From: an uncultured Holophagaceae bacterium
Lineage (GTDB): Bacteria > Acidobacteriota > Holophagae > Holophagales > Holophagaceae
DNA length: 51,203 nt
NCBI GenBank assembly: GCA_903857495.1
Contig: CAIOFF010000024.1
Span: 1 to 51,203, forward strand
Direction: 5' to 3'
Part shown: positions 23,912-31,346 of the stretch, piece by piece
Layout of the letters: every line of letters starts with the position of its first letter
Numbering within the stretch: position 1 is the first letter of the stretch
Program-made: the position numbers and the translations under genes
Notes under the pieces: model-generated
What the model was told of the DNA's origin: nothing
Databases searched by the model: none
Seen by the model: only the letters and a program-made list of their open reading frames with translations

Positions 23912-24603
23912 GTGAAGTTCCGCTCGGAGAGGCTGATGAACTCCAGGGAGAAGTCATCCAGCTCGGTCTGGAACTGCTTGAGCTGCCCCTGGAAGAAGTT
24001 GTAGGCCATGAGCGCGGGGATGGCCGCCGCCAGGCCCGCCGCCGTGGCCACCAGGGCCTCGGAGATGCCGGGAGCCACCGTGGCCAGGTTGGCGTTGCCC
24101 GTGGCCCCGATGCCGCGGAAGGCGTCAATGATGCCCCATACGGTGCCGAAGAGGCCGATGAAGGGGCTCACCGCGGCCACCGTGGCCAGGCCCCCGAGGG
24201 AGCGCTCCAGGCGGCCCATCTCCACCACACTGGCCCGCTGGAGGGCGCGCTCCACGGCCTCCATGCTGCGCAGCTGCGACTTGCCGTCCTGGCCCACCTG
24301 CCGCAGCTGGTAGGTCACCTCGCCGTAGCCCGCCACGAAGAGGCCCACGAGGGGGCTGAGCGCGAACTTCTCCACCTGCTGCTTGAACTCCCGCCAGTCC
24401 GTGGACCGCTTGAAGGCGCCCCGGAACTGCTCGGACACGCTGCGACAGCGCTGGTAGAGCAGGGCCTTGCGGATGATCACCACCCAGCTCAGGAGCGAGA
24501 AGGTGACCAGGATGACCATGACCACCTTGGCGACCGGACCCGCATGGAGCATGACTTCCAGGAGGTTGACCTCGTTGCCCGTGGGTGCCGCCAGAATCGC
24601 CAT
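23908..24603 (-). CDS. MotA/TolQ/ExbB family proton-channel protein (orphan TolQ)
   Basis: 231 aa with three transmembrane helices: about 25-45 (VVMVILVTFSLLSWVVIIRK), about 133-155 (GGLATVAAVSPFIGLFGTVWGII) and about 178-200 (ALVATAAGLAAAIPALMAYNFF). The SPFIGLFGTVWGIIDAF and GISEALVATAAGLAAAIPAL motifs are diagnostic of TolQ/ExbB. These proteins form a pentameric inner-membrane channel energising TonB or TolA together with ExbD/TolR. No exbD/tolR follows; the next gene is a deacetylase. An extended -10 (TGGTATCAT on the minus strand, 24621-24629) lies 18 nt upstream. First gene of the operon. Confidence 0.92.
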   Translation of the reverse strand: MAILAAPTGNEVNLLEVMLHAGPVAKVVMVILVTFSLLSWVVIIRKALLYQRCRSVSEQFRGAFKRSTDWREFKQQVEKFALSPLVGLFVAGYGEVTYQLRQVGQDGKSQLRSMEAVERALQRASVVEMGRLERSLGGLATVAAVSPFIGLFGTVWGIIDAFRGIGATGNANLATVAPGISEALVATAAGLAAAIPALMAYNFFQGQLKQFQTELDDFSLEFISLSERNFT

Positions 24604-24620
24604 GCTGTCTCCGTGGCGTC

Positions 24621-24629
24621 ATGATACCA
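24621..24629 (-). promoter_or_regulatory. Candidate extended -10 element for the tolQ-nadB operon
   Basis: Minus-strand TGGTATCAT has the TGn extension and five of six -10 matches, in the 68-nt divergent gap to ugd. The ribosome-binding site CGGAGA sits close behind, giving a very short leader. No good -35 is visible at 17 nt, which an extended -10 can tolerate. Confidence 0.4.
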
Positions 24630-24671
24630 ACCTGAACGCGATACACTCGACAGGTTTGCGAAGGGGTCGTC

Positions 24672-26027
24672 ATGCAGGTGCTGGTCATCGGTTCGGGCTA
24701 CGTGGGGCTGGTGGCTGCCGCGTGCTTCGCGGAAGCGGGGCACCGCATTCTCGGCGTGGACGTGGACGCGGCCAAGGTGGCCACCCTGGCTCGCGGGGAA
24801 TCGCCCATCTTCGAGCCCGGCCTCGACGAGCTGCTGCAGAAGCACCTGGCCTCGGGCACCCTGAGCTTCACCACGGACCTCCGCGCCGGCATCGCCGACG
24901 CCGACGCCGCCTTCATCTGCGTGGGCACGCCCCAGAGCGAGGACGGCAGCGCCGACATGAAGTACGTCTTGGCCGTGGCGGGGCAGCTGGGCGAGGCCAT
25001 GGCTCTGCGCGCCAGGGACGCCAAGCCCCTGGTGGTGGTGGACAAGAGCACCGTGCCGGTGGGCACCGCCGCCCGGGTCCACGCGGAGATCGCCGCCCAC
25101 ACGGACCGGGCCTTCGAGGTGGTGAGCAACCCCGAGTTCCTGCGCGAGGGTTCGGCCATCGGCGACTTCCTGGAGCCCGACCGCGTGGTGGTGGGCTGCC
25201 GCACCGACCACGCCGAGGCCGTCATGAAGGGGCTCTACCAGGCCTTTCTGGACCGCAGCGGCGGCAAGTGGTTCCGCATGGACCCCCCCAGCGCCGAGCT
25301 CACCAAGTACGCCGCCAACGCCATGCTGGCCCTGCGCATCAGCTTCATCAACGAGATCGCCAACCTGGCGGAGTCCGTGGGCGCGGACGTGGACCACGTG
25401 AAGGCCGCCATCGGCGCCGACCACCGCATCGGCCCGGCCTTCCTGAACCCCGGCCCCGGCTTCGGCGGCTCCTGCTTCCCCAAGGACCTGCAGGCCCTGC
25501 TGAAGGTCGGCCGCGAGCAGGGTCACCCGCTCCTGACCCTCGCCGCCACCGTCGAAGCCAACCGCCACCAGAAGCAGGTGCTCCTGCGCAAGGTGAAGGC
25601 GCACTTCGGCGTGGAATCCGGGGTGCCCGCCCCGCTGAAGGGTCGCCGCTTCGCCCTCTGGGGCCTGGCCTTCAAGGCGGACACCGACGACATCCGCGAG
25701 AGCATGGCGCTGGAGCTCATCGAAGGCCTCGTGAACCTGGGCGCCGAAGTGGTGGTGCACGACTTCGCCGCCATGGACGCCGTGAAGGCCCGCATCGGCG
25801 ACAAGGTGTGCTACGCCGCCACGCCGCTGGCAGCCTGCGAGGGCGCCGATGCGCTGCTCATCGCCACCGAGTGGGCCGACTACCGCAAGGCGGATCTCGA
25901 GGCCGTGGGCAGGGCGCTCAAGGCCCGCCGGATCTTCGATGGCCGCAACCTCTTCCGCCCCGAGGCCATGGAGGCCGCGGGCTGGACCTACCACTCCCTG
26001 GGCCGCCGGGCCGTGGCAGAGCCCTGA
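24672..26027 (+). CDS. ugd: UDP-glucose 6-dehydrogenase
   Basis: 451 aa. NAD-binding N-terminus MQVLVIGSGYVGLVAAACFA, then FICVGTPQSEDGSAD, KSTVPVGTA and SNPEFLREGSAIGDFLEPDRVV. The central helix has AELTKYAANAMLALRISFINEIANL, and GFGGSCFPKDLQALL holds the catalytic Cys. The C-terminal UDP-binding domain has LWGLAFKADTDDIRESMAL. It oxidises UDP-glucose twice to UDP-glucuronate, a precursor for exopolysaccharide and LPS sugars, in the cytoplasm. Full family length. Transcribed away from the tolQ operon. UDP-glucuronate use fits the nearby deacetylase, but no direct link is visible. Confidence 0.95.
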   Translation: MQVLVIGSGYVGLVAAACFAEAGHRILGVDVDAAKVATLARGESPIFEPGLDELLQKHLASGTLSFTTDLRAGIADADAAFICVGTPQSEDGSADMKYVLAVAGQLGEAMALRARDAKPLVVVDKSTVPVGTAARVHAEIAAHTDRAFEVVSNPEFLREGSAIGDFLEPDRVVVGCRTDHAEAVMKGLYQAFLDRSGGKWFRMDPPSAELTKYAANAMLALRISFINEIANLAESVGADVDHVKAAIGADHRIGPAFLNPGPGFGGSCFPKDLQALLKVGREQGHPLLTLAATVEANRHQKQVLLRKVKAHFGVESGVPAPLKGRRFALWGLAFKADTDDIRESMALELIEGLVNLGAEVVVHDFAAMDAVKARIGDKVCYAATPLAACEGADALLIATEWADYRKADLEAVGRALKARRIFDGRNLFRPEAMEAAGWTYHSLGRRAVAEP

Positions 26028-26168
26028 TCCGCGCCTGGCCGAGAAAAGTGTCCTTGCCCCGAGCCTTCCCCGGCAAGCCGTGCTTAGAATGGACCGAGGC
26101 CCCTTCCACCACCCTGGGGTGAAGCTGCCACCACCCTGAACCGACACCACCCGATACGGAGAGACACC

Positions 26169-26372
26169 ATGGGCAACCTCGGAATGATGGAGATCCTGCT
26201 GATCGGCATCGCGCTGCTGATCTTCTTCGGCCCCTCGCGGCTGCCGGAGCTCGGCAAGAGCCTGGGCAAGGGCATCCAGGAATTCAAGAAGGCCAGCCGC
26301 GAGCTGACGGATGCAGTAAAGGAAGACGTCACCACGGACAAGGAGAAGGACAAGGAACAGGACAAGAAGTAG
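26169..26372 (+). CDS. tatA: Twin-arginine translocase subunit TatA
   Basis: 67 aa. An N-terminal helix MMEILLIGIALLIFFGPSRLPELG carries the conserved F-G-P-x-x-L-P hinge, followed by the amphipathic helix GKSLGKGIQEFKKASREL and a charged, Lys/Asp-rich tail. TatA oligomers form the translocation element for folded proteins. Placed 70 nt upstream of tatC. No tatB is seen between them, so TatA may also serve as TatB as in minimal Tat systems. Confidence 0.95.
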   Translation: MGNLGMMEILLIGIALLIFFGPSRLPELGKSLGKGIQEFKKASRELTDAVKEDVTTDKEKDKEQDKK

Positions 26373-26441
26373 GCCCCGGCCCTTCCGTCCCAGGCTCCTT
26401 CCCGGGGCCTCCCCCTTGCTGCTTCCTGCACCCCGAGGACC

Positions 26442-27212
26442 ATGGCGCTTCCGGACACCCCGCCCGACAAGATGAGCTTCTGGGAACACCTCCAGGAACT
26501 GCGGGTCCGCATCGTGCGTTCCCTGCTCATCGTGGCCGTGGGCTTTGCCATCACCTACGCCTTCCGGTTCAAGCTCTGGGCCCTGGCGCAAAAGCCCTTC
26601 CTCGAGGCCATGGCCCGGCAGACCGGCAAGCCCATCGCCAGCCTCGATCCCTTCGCCTTCACGGACCTCACCGAGCCCTTCTTCAGCATGATGCGGCTCT
26701 CGCTGTGGGCCGCCGCACTGCTCGTCGCGCCCTTCCTGTTCTATCAGCTGTGGGCCTTCATCCGACCCGGCCTGCTACCGAAGGAGCGCCGCCTGGTCAT
26801 CCCCTTCGTGGTGGTGACCTCGGGCTGCTTCCTGGGCGGCGCCGCCTTCGCCTACTTCCAGGCCTTCAAGTTCCTGGGCGACATCCTCTTCCAGGAGGCG
26901 GCCTCCGCGGGCCTGCGGGCCAACCTGCACGTCTCGGACTACCTCGACCTGTTCATCTCCACCCTGCTCATCACCGGCATCATGTTCGAGCTGCCGGTGC
27001 TGTTCTTCTTCCTGGCCAAGTTCCGCATCGTGACCGCGCGCCTGATGCTGAAGTACTGGCGCCACGCCACCATGGCCATCCTGATCTTCAGCGCCTTCTT
27101 CACGCCCGGCGATGTGGTGGTGACCACCATCTTCTTCAGCGTGGTGCTGCTGGGCCTCTACTTCATCTCCATCCTCGTCGCCTGGGCCGCCGAGCCCAGA
27201 CAGCCCAAGTAG
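26442..27212 (+). CDS. tatC: Twin-arginine translocase subunit TatC
   Basis: 256 aa, six predicted transmembrane helices. The N-terminal motif MSFWEHLQELRVRIVRSLL is the conserved TatC signature (HLxELRxRi). FTDLTEPFFSMMRLSLWAAALLVAPFLFYQLWAFIRPGL and the closing helices RHATMAILIFSAFFTPGDVVVTTI are diagnostic. TatC binds twin-arginine signal peptides and recruits TatA. It follows tatA and probably shares its mRNA. The internal Met at MSFWEHL is a possible alternative start; the upstream ATG gives the 10-residue extension MALPDTPPDK. Confidence 0.96.
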   Translation: MALPDTPPDKMSFWEHLQELRVRIVRSLLIVAVGFAITYAFRFKLWALAQKPFLEAMARQTGKPIASLDPFAFTDLTEPFFSMMRLSLWAAALLVAPFLFYQLWAFIRPGLLPKERRLVIPFVVVTSGCFLGGAAFAYFQAFKFLGDILFQEAASAGLRANLHVSDYLDLFISTLLITGIMFELPVLFFFLAKFRIVTARLMLKYWRHATMAILIFSAFFTPGDVVVTTIFFSVVLLGLYFISILVAWAAEPRQPK

Positions 27213-27526
27213 GCCGAGCGAAACAGGCTGGAAGGACATGGAGGAGAGCGGAGCTGCGGAGGAGAGCGGGGAACGCCCCCATCACTTCTGAATTCATCGA
27301 TGGCTGATCACTGTTGCGCGAGGACCAGAGCGGCCTATCCCCTTCATCCCCTTCATCCCTGTTTTCAAGAATAAAGCTAAGCAACAGGGATGCAGGGGAT
27401 GAAGGGGATAACAGCAAAGACAGGCCCGTGGCGTTGTTCAAGGCTAGCCTTCCTCCGCGCCCCTCCGCTTTCTCGTCCTTTCTCCGCGAGTGTTGTTTTC
27501 TTTCCCGCCTGTAATCCAAACAGACC
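27213..27526. other. Intergenic region tatC / murG
   Basis: 314 nt between convergent tatC and murG. No supportable gene: the open frames here are low-complexity and caused by the repeat. It holds the long inverted repeat described separately, a purine-rich GGAGAGCGG doublet near 27240-27270, and a CCTCCGCGCCCCTCCGCTTTCTC pyrimidine-rich tract (about 27450-27482) of the kind often seen in dispersed intergenic repeats. Confidence 0.5.
27336..27410. repeat. 28-bp inverted repeat with internal direct repeats (REP-like)
   Basis: Left arm 27336-27363 starts TATCCCCTTCATCCCC and right arm 27383-27410 is its reverse complement with one mismatch (T to G at the TTC/TGC position), around a 19-nt AT-rich loop. 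Inside each arm the unit CCCCTTCAT is repeated. The structure would form a 28-bp hairpin in RNA or cruciform DNA between convergent genes. It resembles REP/BIME-like dispersed intergenic elements; termination is possible, but there is no U-tract. Confidence 0.75.
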
Positions 27527-28609
27527 TCAGAGCCCCTCGAGGTCATCCAGGCACTGCGCCACGGCGCGGTTGGGCTCGGGCGCCTTGGACAAGGCCTGTC
27601 GCTCCGAGGCACGGTTCATCAACTCCCGGAGCCCCTCCTCCATGCGGGAGGAGAACCCCTCGCCCTGCTCCAGCAGCCGGGCGCGGCCCTCGGCGACCAT
27701 GGCCCGTGCGTTCATGCGCTGGTGGTCGTTGGCGCTGGTGGGCAGCGGGACCAGGAGGGCGCCCCGCCCCACGGCCTTGAGCTCGGCACAGGTACTGGCA
27801 CCAGCGCGGCTGAGCACCAGGCTGGCGGACTCCATGGCCTCCGCCATGCCCGCGATGAAGGGCACCAGCTCGTGGCGGGCGTGCCGGGGACGGTACTGCA
27901 GCCGCGCCAGCTCCGCGGGTCCGACCTGGTGCAGGATCTCCCAGTCCGGCAGGGCGCCCAGCAGGGCCGGGGCCAGCTCCAGGAGGGCCTCGTTGAGGGA
28001 CCGCGCCCCGCCGCTGCCGCCCAGCACCAGCAGCCGGAAGGGCGCCACAAGGTCCCCAGCCGGGTGGAAGGCCCGGAGGAAGGCGTCCCGGACTGGGGTG
28101 CCCACCACCCGGCAGTCGGCCCCGGGCAGCAGGGGCCGCACGGCCTCCATGCCGCACCACACTCGCCGCGCCTTGGGCGCCACCAGCTTCACCAGTGCGC
28201 CGGGCGCCGCGTTGCTCTCATGCAGGAAGTAGGGGATGCCCAGAGCCCGGGCGGCCAGCAGGGCCGGAGCCGCGCCATAGCCGCCGGTACCGAGCACGGC
28301 CCAGGGCCGCTGCTGCCGCCACAGGGCCTTCAGGCGGCGGGTCGCCAGCCACAGTTTCCAGAGGGAGCGGCCCACCCGCAGCGGGGAGCGCCCCACGATC
28401 CCCTCCACGTCCAGCAGCAGGTGGGGCCACGGGCTGCCCGGCAGCTCCCGGGCCTCGATGCCCCGGCCGGCCCCGACAAAGGCGACCGGCCGCTGGGGCC
28501 AGCGCGCCCGGGCTCCTTCGGCCAAGGCGATGGCCGGAAAGAAATGACCCCCGGTCCCGCCCCCGGTGAGGACGAGCGCATCCAGGAAAATTGGTGTGGC
28601 CTCGCGCAT
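27527..28609 (-). CDS. murG: MurG: UDP-GlcNAc:undecaprenyl-PP-MurNAc-pentapeptide GlcNAc transferase
   Basis: 360 aa. The N-terminal G loop LVLTGGGTGGHFFPAIALAE is the MurG signature. Further motifs are GTGGYGAAPALLAARALGIPYFLHESNAAPG, VVGTPVR, LLVLGGSGGARSLNEALL, and in the C-domain LVLSRAGASTCAELKAVGRGALLVPLP with ANDHQRMNARAM. It adds GlcNAc to lipid I to form lipid II at the cytoplasmic face of the membrane. Here it stands alone rather than in a dcw (division/cell wall) cluster. Normal family length. The ATG at 28609 follows GGACGGAGC. Confidence 0.93.
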   Translation of the reverse strand: MREATPIFLDALVLTGGGTGGHFFPAIALAEGARARWPQRPVAFVGAGRGIEARELPGSPWPHLLLDVEGIVGRSPLRVGRSLWKLWLATRRLKALWRQQRPWAVLGTGGYGAAPALLAARALGIPYFLHESNAAPGALVKLVAPKARRVWCGMEAVRPLLPGADCRVVGTPVRDAFLRAFHPAGDLVAPFRLLVLGGSGGARSLNEALLELAPALLGALPDWEILHQVGPAELARLQYRPRHARHELVPFIAGMAEAMESASLVLSRAGASTCAELKAVGRGALLVPLPTSANDHQRMNARAMVAEGRARLLEQGEGFSSRMEEGLRELMNRASERQALSKAPEPNRAVAQCLDDLEGL

Positions 28610-28772
28610 GCTCCGTCCACCTTACCCGAGGGGGAAGAACCCTACCCGAAGGCAAGGTCGCCTGGGGGGTTCTCCCTTGCAAAAACGAACCAGGGAAGCC
28701 TCCAGTCAGGATAAACTCTACCTTGGGGTCGGCCATTCGCCGACCTGTCTTATGACGCATCAGGGAGCGCCC

Positions 28773-29522
28773 ATGAAGATCCTCGTCGCCCTCAAACAGG
28801 TCCCCGACACCGAGAGCCGGATTAAGGTCGCAGCGGATGGCCGCTCGCTTGATCCCGCGGATGTGAAATGGATCACCAGCCCCTACGATGAGTACGCGCT
28901 GGAAGAGGCCATCCGCATCAAGGAAGCCAAGGGCGCGGAAGTGGTGGCCCTCTCGGTCGGCACCGATGCCGCCAAGGACGTCCTCAAGAACGCCCTCGCG
29001 CTGGGTGCGGACACCGCCGTGCTGCTCAAGGGTGATGGTCAGGGCGATGCCTTCGCTGTGGCCCAGATGATCGCGGCCTACGTCAAGGACAAGGGCTTCG
29101 ACCTGATCCTCTGCGGCAACAAGGGCCTCGGCGGCGACAACGCGGCCATGGGTCCCATGCTCGCGGAGCTGCTCGGCGTGGCCCAGGCCAACGTGGTCGT
29201 GAAGCTCGAGCTTGGTGACGGCACCTTCAGCGCCGAGCGCGAGACCGACGGTGGCTCTGAGCTCGTGGTCGGCGCCCTGCCCGCGGTGATCACCGCCCAG
29301 AAGGGCCTCAACGAGCCCCGCTACGCCAGCCTCAAGGGCATCATGGCCGCCAAGAAGAAGACCATCGAAGAACTGGACGCGGCCCCGGCCGTGGCCGGCG
29401 CCCAGGTCAGCGCCCTGGCCCTGCCCCCGGAGCGTCCCGCCGGCCGCAAGCTGGAAGGCGAGCCCGCCGCACAGGCCCAGGCTCTGCTCCAGGCCCTCAA
29501 GGATGAAGCCAAGGTCTTCTAG
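28773..29522 (+). CDS. etfB: Electron transfer flavoprotein subunit beta
   Basis: 249 aa. MKILVALKQVPDTESRIKVAADGRSLD is the classical EtfB start. The signature VAQANVVVKLELGDGTFSAERETDGGSELV aligns with the conserved recognition loop region (family pattern 'P..t.a...e......v.re.e.G.e.....P'). EtfB binds AMP and is the partner of EtfA in a flavoprotein that shuttles electrons from acyl-CoA or other dehydrogenases to a quinone reductase. It follows a 34-nt gap upstream of etfA. The ATG at 28773 gives the canonical N-terminus. Whether this pair is of the bifurcating type cannot be told. Confidence 0.95.
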   Translation: MKILVALKQVPDTESRIKVAADGRSLDPADVKWITSPYDEYALEEAIRIKEAKGAEVVALSVGTDAAKDVLKNALALGADTAVLLKGDGQGDAFAVAQMIAAYVKDKGFDLILCGNKGLGGDNAAMGPMLAELLGVAQANVVVKLELGDGTFSAERETDGGSELVVGALPAVITAQKGLNEPRYASLKGIMAAKKKTIEELDAAPAVAGAQVSALALPPERPAGRKLEGEPAAQAQALLQALKDEAKVF

Positions 29523-29555
29523 CCTTCCCGACCTCCGACTCGAAAGGATGACTCC

Positions 29556-30527
29556 ATGATTCTCGTATTCTGCGAACTGAAGGATGGCCAGCTCCGCAAG
29601 CCCAGCGCTGAGGCCCTGAGCGAAGGCCGCCGCCTGGCGGACGCCAGCGGCAAGCAGCTGGGCGCGCTCTTCGTCGGCGCCTCCTGCGCTGGCGCCGACG
29701 ACGCCGCCAAGTATGGCGCCGACGTGATCCTCACCGCCGAGGGCGGCACCCTGGCTTCCTACTCCAGTGACGCCTTCGCCCAGGTCGTGGCGGATGCGGT
29801 CAAGGCCAAGGGCGCCACCGTGCTGCTCGCCGCCGCCACCGCCGTGGGCAAGGACGTGGCGCCCCGCACCGCCGCCCGGCTGGCCGCCGGCTACGCCTCC
29901 GACGCCACCGGGCTCTCCATGGTGGACGGCAAGCTCCAGGCCGTGCGCCCGGTCTACGCCGGCAAGGCCTTCGCCACCACCAGCTTCGCCAGCGCGGTCC
30001 AGGTGGCCACCACCCGACCCAACGTCTTCCCCGCCGCCGAAAAGGCCGGCGTAGGTGCCACGGAGGCCCTGGCGGCCCCCACTGGCGACTTCAAGTCCGT
30101 GGTCAAGGAGATCCTGGCCAAGGCCGGCGGCAAGGTGGACCTGAGTGAAGCCAACGTCATCGTGAGCGGCGGCCGCGGCATGAAGGACGGCGCCAACTTC
30201 AAGCTCCTCGAAGAGTTCGCCGACGCCATCGGCGGCGTCGTGGGCGCCTCCCGCGCGGCCGTGGACGCGGGCTGGGGCCTGCCCCACAGCATGCAGGTGG
30301 GCCAGACCGGCAAGGTCGTCAGCCCCACCCTCTACATCGCCTGCGGCATCAGCGGCGCCATCCAGCACATCGCCGGCATGAGCGGCTCGAAGTTCATCGT
30401 CGCCATCAACAAGGACCCCGAAGCCCCCATCTTCAAGCTGGCCAGCTACGGGATCGTCGGCGATCTGTTCGAGGTCGTCCCCGAACTCACCAAGGCCGCA
30501 AAGGCGATGGGGATCGGTTCCAACTAA
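29556..30527 (+). CDS. etfA: Electron transfer flavoprotein subunit alpha
   Basis: 323 aa. Starts [25 protein letters not shown]. The C-terminal FAD domain has [64 protein letters not shown] (the EtfA signature) and [28 protein letters not shown]. EtfA holds the electron-carrying FAD of the EtfAB heterodimer. Ribosome-binding site GAAAGGATG 5' of the ATG. The unit ends at a perfect 44-nt palindrome that serves as a terminator. Confidence 0.96.
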   Translation: MILVFCELKDGQLRKPSAEALSEGRRLADASGKQLGALFVGASCAGADDAAKYGADVILTAEGGTLASYSSDAFAQVVADAVKAKGATVLLAAATAVGKDVAPRTAARLAAGYASDATGLSMVDGKLQAVRPVYAGKAFATTSFASAVQVATTRPNVFPAAEKAGVGATEALAAPTGDFKSVVKEILAKAGGKVDLSEANVIVSGGRGMKDGANFKLLEEFADAIGGVVGASRAAVDAGWGLPHSMQVGQTGKVVSPTLYIACGISGAIQHIAGMSGSKFIVAINKDPEAPIFKLASYGIVGDLFEVVPELTKAAKAMGIGSN

Positions 30528-30540
30528 GGTCTCTTCACAG

Positions 30541-30584
30541 CTCCAAAACAATGGCCCGGCAGCTGCCGGGCCATTGTTTTGGAG
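30541..30584. terminator. Perfect 44-nt palindrome; bidirectional terminator for etfA and the DUF1569 gene
   Basis: The left arm (22 nt) begins CTCCAAAACAATGGCCCGGC and the right arm is its exact reverse complement ending GTTTTGGAG, with no unpaired bases in the DNA. It lies 13 nt after the etfA stop and 12 nt before the end of the convergent gene. Each strand's transcript ends its stem with UUUU after a GC-rich core. Its outer arms CTCCAAAAC/GTTTTGGAG recur in the hairpin at 38821-38869. Confidence 0.85.
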
Positions 30585-30596
30585 TAGAGGACCGAC

Positions 30597-31046
30597 CTAC
30601 AGCCCAAACTGCCGCAAGTGGTGGTCCAGGTGCTTGTAGCCCAGCTGGCCCCACTCTTCGCCGCTGAGTCGGCCAAAGAAGGGGTGCGTGGCCTGCGCGG
30701 CCTGTTCGGGCCCCCGGCAGACAAAGCGGTCGAGGATCGTGACGAAGCGGGTGCGCTCCACGTCGAAGTCCCGGACACCGCTGGCCACGAAGCCAGGGTC
30801 CGTGGGCAGCTTCTTCTTGAAGGGCAGGTCGCCCAGCACCCGGCTACGGATGAAGGGCGTGATGAGCTTGCCCAGGAAGGTCTGCTGGGCCGGCCGGTCC
30901 CCCGTGGCCACCTCCAAGGCCAGGGCGCAGTGCAGCAGCATCTGCGCGGGGTCCATGGTGCCCCAGCGGCGGGCGGTATCCGGCTCAAGGGCAGCCAGGC
31001 GCTGGGCCAGGGCTTCTCGGTCGGCAGGAACAAAGAGGGAATGCAT
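30597..31046 (-). CDS. DUF1569 / DinB-like protein
   Basis: 149 aa. A four-helix DinB-like fold of the DUF1569 type: RRWGTMDPAQMLLHCALALEVATGD holds the first conserved His, and the C-terminal GRLSGEEWGQLGYKHLDHHLRQFG holds the HLDHHLRQF motif that completes a likely metal site. Members of the DinB superfamily include thiol transferases and damage-inducible proteins of unknown activity; the function here is unknown. Ends 12 nt from the palindromic terminator. It follows the 75-aa gene by 36 nt on the same strand. Confidence 0.82.
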   Translation of the reverse strand: MHSLFVPADREALAQRLAALEPDTARRWGTMDPAQMLLHCALALEVATGDRPAQQTFLGKLITPFIRSRVLGDLPFKKKLPTDPGFVASGVRDFDVERTRFVTILDRFVCRGPEQAAQATHPFFGRLSGEEWGQLGYKHLDHHLRQFGL

Positions 31047-31082
31047 GGGCGGTCTCCAGGGTCGAACAGATTGAGGGTCCCC

Positions 31083-31310
31083 TCAGAGGGGCTCGAAGCC
31101 TTCGTCCCGCAGGAAGTCCCGCGCATCCTCGGGATCGCCGAAGCGCGCGACGACGGTGTCGCCTTCAAAGGCGTCGCCATCCAGGGCATCGAGGCTGTTG
31201 CGCTCCCGAATGATGCAGGAGCCGCCGATCTCATCCAGGGCGAACTGCACCAGCTCCCGCAGGCAGCCGTGCTCATCCTGCCAGACCTCGACATGTAGGT
31301 CGGTTCCCAT
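31083..31310 (-). CDS. Small acidic protein of unknown function (75 aa)
   Basis: 75 aa, strongly acidic, MGTDLHVEVWQDEHGCLREL... ending FGDPEDARDFLRDEGFEPL. A very good ribosome-binding site GGAGGTGAGG precedes the ATG, supporting that it is a real gene. No signal peptide or known motif. It lies between the cNMP-FHA gene and the DUF1569 gene on the same strand and may be co-transcribed with them. The pattern of strands and a helix suggests a small alpha-beta fold. I do not recognise a family. Confidence 0.65.
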   Translation of the reverse strand: MGTDLHVEVWQDEHGCLRELVQFALDEIGGSCIIRERNSLDALDGDAFEGDTVVARFGDPEDARDFLRDEGFEPL

Positions 31311-31346
31311 GGCCTCACCTCCGGACTTCAGCCTGCAGGGGAGAAG

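Noticed and set aside
27163-27612. Minus-strand small protein in the tatC/murG gap
   Set aside because: Its sequence is created by the inverted repeat (LLLSPSSPASLLLS) and overlaps tatC and murG; no ribosome-binding site or motif.
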